From: Chlamydiota bacterium
GTDB lineage: Bacteria > Chlamydiota > Chlamydiia > Chlamydiales > Rhabdochlamydiaceae
DNA length: 7,852 nucleotides
Direction of reading: 5' to 3'
Assembly (NCBI GenBank): GCA_027348355.1
Contig: DAIEPN010000026.1
Location: 1 to 7,852 of the forward strand
Numbering within the stretch: the first letter of the stretch is position 1; every line of letters starts with the position of its first letter. This document shows positions 1-4,219 of this stretch, piece after piece. The notes beneath the pieces were generated by a model, which had not been told where the DNA came from, made no database searches, and saw only the letters and a list, made by a program, of their open reading frames with translations. The position numbers were made by a program, and so were the translations under genes.

Positions 1-188
1 AACTTCTCTACGATCTTGTCGATATCGCTCTTTCTATATATGGCTAAGCAACCACCTATGCTTAAAGCGATGGTAAATTCGAGTGTACCATTTTCAACCA
101 GCCCCATACGCATATCCATAGGGAGGACAAAACGATTTTTCTCGTCTAATTTCGCAGAAGCTGAGCCACTGAAAAAGAATTTACCCAT
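1..188 (-). CDS. mraZ: MraZ, transcriptional regulator of the dcw cluster (C-terminal part off the left edge)
   Basis: MraZ is an AbrB-like DNA-binding protein that forms ring oligomers and controls the division and cell-wall (dcw) operon, of which it is usually the first gene. The visible 62 codons start MGKFFFSGSASAKLDEKNRF and continue with VLP, a MRMGLVENG segment and GGCLAIYRKSDIDKI. This matches the first MraZ half-domain, including the D-x-x-x-R signature (D15, R19) and the hydrophobic strand ending in LAIY. The ATG at 186-188 is chosen because it gives the usual N-terminus; an in-frame GTG seven codons upstream lies inside the MraZ-box array and is less likely. The gene is transcribed leftwards, so the rest of mraZ and probably rsmH/mraW, pbp3 and murE lie beyond the edge (inferred from dcw gene order). 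No break is visible. Family assignment is confident; function in this organism is by homology. Confidence 0.88.
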   Translation of the reverse strand, partial: MGKFFFSGSASAKLDEKNRFVLPMDMRMGLVENGTLEFTIALSIGGCLAIYRKSDIDKIVEK

Positions 189-192
189 AAAG

Positions 193-219
193 GTCCAACC
201 TATTCCCACTATTTCCCAC
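193..219 (-). promoter_or_regulatory. MraZ box array upstream of mraZ (three 10-bp-spaced repeats, third degenerate)
   Basis: Read on the minus strand, GTGGGAA occurs at 213-219 and again at 203-209, exactly 10 bp apart. A degenerate third copy, GTTGGAC, sits in the same register at 193-199. In E. coli, MraZ is known to bind three TGGGN repeats separated by 5-nt spacers, which is the same 10-bp period. The array ends 5 bp before the mraZ ATG and covers the region where the ribosome binding site and transcript start should be. This fits autorepression of the dcw operon. Repeats and spacing are read directly; the function is inferred from the family. Confidence 0.8.
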
Positions 220-248
220 AATCTATCAACAATTCGCAAACTCCGCAA
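220..248 (-). promoter_or_regulatory. Possible promoter of mraZ
   Basis: On the minus strand a -35-like TTGCGG (243-248) is followed after 17 bp by a -10-like TAGATT (220-225, four of six consensus bases). The predicted transcript start would fall inside the MraZ boxes, the arrangement expected for a repressor site. The match is weak and AT-rich DNA gives chance hits, so this is tentative. Confidence 0.35.
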
Positions 249-347
249 TTAATTTTTAGAAATCGACCATAAAACACCTCAAAAATGGCCTAAAAACATA
301 ATTTTAATCTATTGACATTAAGATATTTATAAAAAATCACAGAAAAA

Positions 348-364
348 GTGGGAATTTGTGGGAA
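348..364 (+). promoter_or_regulatory. Second MraZ-type box, inverted, facing the divergent operon
   Basis: GTGGGAA occurs at 348-354 and 358-364 on the plus strand, again at exactly 10-bp spacing. The repeat extends to GTGGGAAT in both copies. It mirrors the array beside mraZ; the two pairs are symmetric about position 283-284 and enclose about 130 bp of AT-rich DNA. There is no third copy in register. It lies about 90 bp before the start of the gene at 456 and upstream of that gene's best promoter candidate, so binding could activate, repress, or form a loop with the first array. The sequence is certain; MraZ binding is inferred. Confidence 0.65.
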
Positions 365-391
365 TCAATTTTAAAGGCTGAAAAATTTCCC

Positions 392-420
392 TTGATAAAA
401 AAATTACAGATAGCTCCAAT
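392..420 (+). promoter_or_regulatory. Candidate sigma-70-type promoter for the 456-1363 operon
   Basis: TTGATA at 392-397 (five of six matches to the -35 consensus) is followed after 17 bp by TCCAAT at 415-420 (four of six matches to -10). It predicts a transcript start near 427 and a leader of about 30 nt before the ATG at 456. It is the best-spaced pair in the divergent region on this strand. An isolated TTGACA at 312-317 has no acceptable -10 at the right distance. Confidence 0.45.
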
Positions 421-455
421 AGCAAAATAAGAAACCAGCTAACATAAGGGTGAAT

Positions 456-965
456 ATGCCGCCTCGTACAATAGACAGTTTGGGAGTAGATACTTCTACT
501 AGATACGCGCAAGATCAAAAAATTTTAGATCAAAAGCTCATCAAAGAAGCGCGCAGCATTCCTCCACAAACTGAGATCGATAGTACTACGATTTTTTATC
601 CCAGTGAGCTCGATCAGCTTTTTTCTATGGACCAAAGAGGAATCGTTTGGGGAGAAGTAGACGAACCCCCTTTATATGCAGAGCAAACAAGACGAATATT
701 CACTTCTCAAATCGTCCCCTCTCTCGGATCGGAAGAAAAGAGAGAAAAGCTAACACAAAGAATTCATGCTATAGCGGGAAAACAAGAATCGGAATCGAAA
801 AGAGCAGAATCGGAAAACTACGATTTTGCTTGGCAAAAAGCACAACTTAAAACACAAAGAGATACGGAAGCTAAAAAGCTAGAAGAGATGTTTGCGACAT
901 TACATCTTTTAGAAAAAGACTACAGCGAAATTACTTCCTATAGATCTCAGTATCAAAAGGGATAA
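456..965 (+). CDS. Hypothetical protein, 169 aa, first gene of a divergent operon next to mraZ
   Basis: I do not recognise this family by sequence. By position it corresponds to C. trachomatis CT_273, an uncharacterised gene (synteny inferred from memory). The ATG at 456 is preferred over the GTG at 450 because AAGGG at 446-450 then sits 5 nt upstream as a ribosome binding site. The protein is hydrophilic, with no signal peptide or membrane segment. The first half is of mixed composition and includes a WGEVDEPPLYAEQTRRIF stretch. From about residue 90 to the end it is rich in Glu, Lys, Arg and Gln (EEKREKLTQRI, KLEEMFATLHLLEKDYSEI), which suggests long helices or a coiled coil. The stop lies 2 bp before the next start, so it is probably co-translated with the TPR protein and could be its partner; that is inference only. 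Confidence 0.8.
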   Translation: MPPRTIDSLGVDTSTRYAQDQKILDQKLIKEARSIPPQTEIDSTTIFYPSELDQLFSMDQRGIVWGEVDEPPLYAEQTRRIFTSQIVPSLGSEEKREKLTQRIHAIAGKQESESKRAESENYDFAWQKAQLKTQRDTEAKKLEEMFATLHLLEKDYSEITSYRSQYQKG

Positions 966-967
966 CT

Positions 968-1363
968 ATGAGTGACATCAACTGGGTATCTGTTCTCGGG
1001 CTTAAAAATGAAAGCATCGAAGATCTGCGTTTTGTCGGATATTCTTACTTGAGACAAGGACAATTTGAAATTGCAATCAAAATCTTCAATGCTCTTGTCA
1101 TTTTGACCGAAGATAATGTGTATGATTTACAAACATTAGGGGCTCTTTATTTGCAAATAGGAAATAATCTGGTTGCTCTTGATTATTTAGAACAAGCACT
1201 TCGCAAACAACCTAATGATCCCAAAACACTTTTAAACCGTATCAAAGCGCTATTTTCGCTAGGATATCGAAGACAGGCTATAGCACAAGCAACAAAACTT
1301 GCGCAGCATTCCGATCATAAAGTAGCAGATCAAGCTAGTGCACTACTACTTTCTCACAGATGA
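968..1363 (+). CDS. Small TPR protein, resembling SycD/LcrH-type chaperones
   Basis: This 131-residue protein consists almost entirely of tetratricopeptide repeats, which form helical scaffolds for protein binding. Three repeats can be seen: about residues 18-50 (YSYLRQGQFEIAIKIFNAL), 52-85 (LGALYLQIGNNLVALDYLEQ, ending in a Q-P-N-D-P turn) and 86-115 (ALFSLGYRRQAIAQATKLAQ). Three TPRs after a short N-terminus, with no signal peptide, is the layout of class II type III secretion chaperones such as SycD/LcrH, but a general TPR adaptor is equally possible. AAGGGA at 957-962 gives a good ribosome binding site 5 nt before the ATG and lies inside the end of the preceding gene. Only 2 bp separate it from the 169-aa protein, indicating one operon. 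By position it matches C. trachomatis CT_274, from memory. The TPR fold is confident; the substrate is unknown. Confidence 0.85.
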   Translation: MSDINWVSVLGLKNESIEDLRFVGYSYLRQGQFEIAIKIFNALVILTEDNVYDLQTLGALYLQIGNNLVALDYLEQALRKQPNDPKTLLNRIKALFSLGYRRQAIAQATKLAQHSDHKVADQASALLLSHR

Positions 1364-1420
1364 AGTAGCAATAATAATTTCTGGATCAATTAAGAATACA
1401 CAAGAAAATTGTTCTGAAAA

Positions 1421-1454
1421 TTCATGAGCAAAACTCTCATTATGAATCTTTTAT
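1421..1454 (+). terminator. Weak possible terminator after the TPR gene
   Basis: TTCATGAG (1421-1428) can pair with CTCA...TGAA (1436-1445, with a 3-nt bulge), followed by TCTTTTAT. The stem is AT-rich and bulged, so Rho-independent termination here is only a possibility. Confidence 0.2.
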
Positions 1455-1463
1455 ATTGTAGAC

Positions 1464-1512
1464 TTTTTTTCATGTGGGAAACTTGTTTTTTTCATGGTCT
1501 CTTTTTTTTCAC
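1464..1512 (+). repeat. 11-bp direct repeat TTTTTTTCATG plus a third T-tract in the dnaA leader
   Basis: TTTTTTTCATG occurs at 1464-1474 and again at 1486-1496, 22 bp apart (two helical turns). A partial third copy, TTTTTTTTCAC, lies at 1502-1512. A single TGTGGGAA at 1473-1480 overlaps the end of the first copy. Phased T-tracts are expected to bend DNA, so this could be a regulatory region of dnaA. The repeat is read directly; the function is inferred. Confidence 0.5.
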
Positions 1513-1559
1513 AATCAACGAGTTAACAAAAAACTGCAGTCACGCGAAAATAAATTCGC

Positions 1560-1589
1560 TTGCGACCTTTGCAGATTGCGTGTTAGATT
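1560..1589 (+). promoter_or_regulatory. Possible dnaA promoter
   Basis: TTGCGA (1560-1565) is followed after 18 bp by TAGATT (1584-1589). This is the same kind of -35/-10 pair as the one proposed for mraZ (TTGCGG/TAGATT). It would give a leader of roughly 60 nt before the dnaA ATG. The 295-bp gap before dnaA, against the tight packing elsewhere, supports a separate promoter somewhere in this gap. The exact site is weakly supported. Confidence 0.35.
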
Positions 1590-1614
1590 TGCATCATAAA
1601 AACAGCCTCAGAAT

Positions 1615-1629
1615 GCGTTGTGGAAACGC
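1615..1629 (+). promoter_or_regulatory. DnaA-box-like site within a small hairpin in the dnaA leader
   Basis: GCGTT (1615-1619) and AACGC (1625-1629) form a 5-bp inverted repeat around GTGGA. The same bases include, on the minus strand, GTTTCCACA (1619-1627). This is one mismatch from the TTTTCCACA form and two from the TTATCCACA form of the DnaA box. It lies 30 nt before the dnaA start, within the predicted transcript, so autoregulation by DnaA or an RNA hairpin is possible. A single imperfect box is weak evidence. Confidence 0.3.
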
Positions 1630-1645
1630 TGTTCATAACTTTAAC

Positions 1646-1652
1646 AGGAAAG
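1646..1652 (+). promoter_or_regulatory. Ribosome binding site fixing the dnaA start
   Basis: AGGAAAG lies 6 nt before the ATG at 1659. The upstream in-frame ATG at 1620 has no such site. A 1659 start also gives an N-terminus [10 protein letters not shown], which resembles the MLT...TW start I recall for chlamydial DnaA2. Confidence 0.7.
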
Positions 1653-1658
1653 AAACGA

Positions 1659-3005
1659 ATGTTGACTCGCAATCCTCAGGAAACCTGGACACAATTTTTA
1701 GAATTTGCAGAAGAGAGATGTTCAGCTACAGAGTTTGCAAACTGGCTTGCACCGATTAAAGTTCTTGAATCTTCATCACAAGAACTGATTTTAGAAGTTC
1801 CCAACATTTTTGTTCGCGAATATTTAATCGACAACTATAAAAGAGATCTCTCTGCCTTTCTGCCTTTGCGAGAAAATGGAGAACCAGCGATCTCTTTTGT
1901 GATTGCGGAAACAAAAAAAACAACTCCCTTACCAGCAAGACCTACTCTTCCTCCCGAAGATAAGGAGCCTCAATCATCACAAAATGAGTTAAAGCTTAAT
2001 CCCTTTTATGTATTCAGTAATTTCATTGAAGGACCTTCCAACCAATTTGTGAAATCTGCAGCTCTTGGCGTTGCTGCAAGGCCCGGCAGATCGTACAATC
2101 CTTTGTTTATTCATGGCGGAGTAGGCCTTGGTAAGACTCACCTATTACATGCAATCGGTCATTATATTAAAGAACACCACAAAAAACTGCGCATTCAGTG
2201 CATCACCACTGAAGGTTTCATTAATGACCTAGTCGACAACCTTCGCAATAAATCAGTTGACAAGATGAAGCGTTTCTATCGTTCTTTAGATGTTTTACTT
2301 GTCGATGATATTCAGTTCCTACAAAGCAGACTGAATTTTGAAGAAGAATTTTGTAATACTTTTGAAAGCCTTATCCAACAAAACAAACAAATCATCATCA
2401 CAAGTGATAAGCCACCAGGACAATTAAAGCTTTCAGAAAGAATGATCGCTCGTATGGAATGGGGCTTAGTAGCTCATGTTGGGATCCCTGATCTAGAAAC
2501 TAGAGTTGCGATTTTGCAACATAAAGCCGAGCAAAAAGGGATCCGAATTCCTCATAAGGTCGCATTTTTCATTGCTGAACATATCTATAATAATGTGAGG
2601 CAATTAGAAGGAGCTCTCAATCGCCTCAGTGCCTATTCAAGACTTATGGGGCTTGAAGTCACCGAAGAAGTTGTTGAAAAAACACTTGGCGAACTTCTTC
2701 AACACGCTCCTCAGAAAAAAATCTCTGTAGAAAATATCCTAAAGAGCGTGTCTTCTATCTATGATGTCAGAGTGAGCGACCTAAAAGGGCTTTCTCGTAC
2801 AAAAGAAGTTGCATTTCCAAGACAAGTTGCTATGTATCTAGCCAAAGAGCTCATCAATGAGTCACTGATTCGTTTAGCTTCTTCTTTTGGCGGAAAAACA
2901 CATTCTACTCTCTTGCATGCATGGAAGAAAATCGCAGGACAAATGGAAAGCGATGAAATGCTCCGCAAGCAAATTCAAATGGCAAGACGCAATTTAGAGG
3001 TTTAG
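1659..3005 (+). CDS. dnaA: Chromosomal replication initiator DnaA (chlamydial DnaA2-type paralogue)
   Basis: DnaA is the AAA+ ATPase that binds DnaA boxes, unwinds the origin and helps load DnaB. The 448-aa protein has every domain: domain I about 1-85 ([14 protein letters not shown]...FANWLAPI), a short Pro/Glu/Gln-rich linker about 86-110, AAA+ domain III about 111-330 and DNA-binding domain IV about 350-448. Visible motifs are Walker [10 protein letters not shown] (153-161), Walker B LLVDDIQF (213-220), sensor 1 IITSD (246-250), the arginine-finger segment [11 protein letters not shown] (R265 likely) and sensor 2 NVRQLEG (R314). The minor-groove arginine of PRQ is kept (R388). The recognition-helix signature, usually GGRDHTTVLHA, is [11 protein letters not shown] (411-421), so the Arg-Asp pair is Lys-Thr. 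Chlamydiae carry two dnaA genes; location beside a TPR gene and a bactofilin gene matches C. trachomatis dnaA_2 (CT_275), from memory. It probably has its own promoter and is coupled to the next gene. Confidence 0.96.
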   Translation: MLTRNPQETWTQFLEFAEERCSATEFANWLAPIKVLESSSQELILEVPNIFVREYLIDNYKRDLSAFLPLRENGEPAISFVIAETKKTTPLPARPTLPPEDKEPQSSQNELKLNPFYVFSNFIEGPSNQFVKSAALGVAARPGRSYNPLFIHGGVGLGKTHLLHAIGHYIKEHHKKLRIQCITTEGFINDLVDNLRNKSVDKMKRFYRSLDVLLVDDIQFLQSRLNFEEEFCNTFESLIQQNKQIIITSDKPPGQLKLSERMIARMEWGLVAHVGIPDLETRVAILQHKAEQKGIRIPHKVAFFIAEHIYNNVRQLEGALNRLSAYSRLMGLEVTEEVVEKTLGELLQHAPQKKISVENILKSVSSIYDVRVSDLKGLSRTKEVAFPRQVAMYLAKELINESLIRLASSFGGKTHSTLLHAWKKIAGQMESDEMLRKQIQMARRNLEV

Positions 3006-3009
3006 GAAG

Positions 3010-3498
3010 ATGTTCAAAAAATACACTAAAGGCTTTTTGGAAAAGGAAACAAATCCTTTTTCTAGAGATCCAAACGATGACAACACTCCTCTCTTTTCAG
3101 AAAAATATTTACCAGAAGTGAACCTAGAAGATACTTCGTTATCCCATGATCCTGAAACTGTCATAGGTGAACAAGTCACCATAAAAGGCGAGCTCTGTTT
3201 TACAACCCTTCTTCGCATCGACGGGAATTTCGAAGGGACCCTTGTTTCTCAAGGTAAATTGATTGTAGGTCCCAATGGATCCGTAAAAGCAAACATCGAC
3301 TTAGAAGAAGCCTTCATCTCCGGAAAAGTTGAAGGAGATATTACTGTGAAAGAAAGACTTCATTTGCGTGGCAGAGCTGAAGTAAATGGAAATATCAAAG
3401 CAAAACTTCTTAGTGTAGATGAAGGAGTTTCTATCTTCGGCCAAGTGAGCGTTGCTCCTAGCAATTTAGATCAACCGATACAAAATGAAATTCCGTAA
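3010..3498 (+). CDS. bacA: Bactofilin (BacA-like cytoskeletal protein)
   Basis: Bactofilins polymerise without nucleotide into membrane-associated filaments that shape cells and place wall enzymes. From memory, the chlamydial homologue at the same position (CT_276) forms rings and affects cell size. The 162-aa protein has a polar tail (about 1-48), a central right-handed beta-helix domain (about 51-149) and a short C-terminal tail. The helix shows the typical run of short beta-rungs: VIGEQVTIKGEL, LLRIDGNFEGTL, KLIVGPNGSVKANI, AFISGKVEGDI, LHLRGRAEVNGNI and LLSVDEGVSIFGQV. There is no transmembrane segment. The start is 4 bp after the dnaA stop, with AGAGG at 2996-3000 (inside dnaA) as a well-spaced ribosome binding site, so translation is probably coupled to dnaA. 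Its last 28 bp overlap the convergent comF-type gene. The name bacA is given by family; paralogue identity is not certain. Confidence 0.9.
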   Translation: MFKKYTKGFLEKETNPFSRDPNDDNTPLFSEKYLPEVNLEDTSLSHDPETVIGEQVTIKGELCFTTLLRIDGNFEGTLVSQGKLIVGPNGSVKANIDLEEAFISGKVEGDITVKERLHLRGRAEVNGNIKAKLLSVDEGVSIFGQVSVAPSNLDQPIQNEIP

Positions 3499-4187
3499 AT
3501 CTGTATAGGCAGGCCTTCCTGAACTCTGTCAGCTACGGCATGCATAGTAGAAGCACTTACTATCATATCATCAACAATCAGGATTTTCTTATCACAAAAA
3601 GACACTCTTTTTCCCCATGCAAACACATTTCCTGAAAGTTGCATTCTCTCTGCTCGATTTTTTCCTTTTTGCGAAAAATAGGATTGTGCGTAGAGAGGAT
3701 CTACGTACTTGCATCCTAAATTCGTAGCAATCTTTTCAGCTAAGAGCTGCTTGATCGATTTTTTAGAGAAGAATAGGTATTTTCTATTTCCAGGAACTGG
3801 CATTACAAGATCAGGTATGGGATAGCCAAGCTGAATCATCTGCATCACCATGAAAGAGGCAGCAATCTCGACTAATTCCTCTCCTCCTGGCGATTGAATC
3901 TTCCTGCAGAGAGTTTTAGCAAGACCTTGGTATTCAAAGGTAGCCGCAAGCTCTGTAAAGTAATGAGGTTTTAAGGTACATGGTTCGCAGTAAATAGAGA
4001 AATCATCTTCTAAATGAGAAAGGCAGCGAGTGCACCTGCCTTGTTTATTTACAAAAGATAGGGTTTGAAGACATGCCGAGCAAAATATTTTATGGGATGT
4101 ATCAATAGCGCTTTGACAATGATTGCAAATCCTTGGGTAGATAAAATCCACTACATTAGTAAAAAAGCTTTTCAAGAGAGAGAGCAA
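3471..4187 (-). CDS. comF: ComF-family phosphoribosyltransferase-like protein
   Basis: ComF proteins couple an N-terminal zinc-binding region to a phosphoribosyltransferase (PRTase) fold and, where studied, are needed for DNA uptake by transformation. The 238-aa protein has two four-cysteine zinc sites, C21-x2-C24/C36-x2-C39 and C52-x2-C55/C67-x2-C70. These are followed by the PRTase domain with LVMPVP (127-132), an NRAERMQLSGNVFA segment (177-190) and the PRPP-loop segment ILIVDDMIVSAST (202-214). The two aspartates are kept, but the usual T-T-G of this loop is V-S-A. The start is TTG at 4187: a stop codon lies directly upstream in frame, no ATG or GTG precedes the first cysteines, and GGAGG lies 10 nt upstream. 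The gene begins 32 bp after the stop of the giant gene, implying a shared transcript. Its 3' end overlaps the bactofilin gene by 28 bp. A role in DNA uptake in this organism is not shown. Confidence 0.85.
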   Translation of the reverse strand: MLSLLKSFFTNVVDFIYPRICNHCQSAIDTSHKIFCSACLQTLSFVNKQGRCTRCLSHLEDDFSIYCEPCTLKPHYFTELAATFEYQGLAKTLCRKIQSPGGEELVEIAASFMVMQMIQLGYPIPDLVMPVPGNRKYLFFSKKSIKQLLAEKIATNLGCKYVDPLYAQSYFSQKGKNRAERMQLSGNVFAWGKRVSFCDKKILIVDDMIVSASTMHAVADRVQEGLPIQIYGISFCIG

Positions 4188-4197
4188 TTAATCACAT

Positions 4198-4202
4198 CCT
4201 CC
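4198..4202 (-). promoter_or_regulatory. Ribosome binding site for comF supporting a TTG start
   Basis: GGAGG on the minus strand is a full-strength Shine-Dalgarno core, 10 nt before the TTG at 4185-4187. Because an in-frame TAA immediately precedes the TTG, no earlier start is possible. The strong site may compensate for the weak start codon. Confidence 0.6.
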
Positions 4203-4219
4203 ATCAGAAAAGCCCATCT

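Noticed and set aside
16..252. Plus-strand open frame of 78 codons
   Set aside because: It lies antisense to mraZ and runs through the MraZ boxes. Its translation resembles nothing and it has no ribosome binding site.
312..317. Perfect -35 hexamer TTGACA
   Set aside because: No reasonable -10 hexamer lies 16-18 bp downstream; the nearest TATAAA is only 10 bp away. TTGATA/TCCAAT at 392-420 is better spaced.
203..364. TTTCCCACA-like words in the divergent region as DnaA boxes of a replication origin
   Set aside because: The core is TTCCCAC at an exact 10-bp period beside mraZ, which fits the MraZ TGGGN repeat better than TTATNCACA. No cluster of true DnaA boxes is present, and the chlamydial origin is, as I recall, elsewhere.
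1544..1559. GCGAA/TTCGC inverted repeat as a terminator
   Set aside because: The stem is only 5 bp and is followed by no T-run.
1620..1658. Earlier ATG as dnaA start, adding 13 residues
   Set aside because: The extra residues do not match DnaA N-termini, and AGGAAAG at 1646-1652 is placed for the ATG at 1659.
1424..1759. Plus-strand open frame of 111 codons in the dnaA leader
   Set aside because: It overlaps the first 100 bp of dnaA in another frame, is driven by T-tracts coding Phe, and lacks a convincing ribosome binding site.
4172..4204. Ten-codon minus-strand leader peptide (MEDVINCSLS) before comF
   Set aside because: It starts at the ATG overlapping the comF Shine-Dalgarno sequence, has no ribosome binding site of its own that I can see, and is likely chance.
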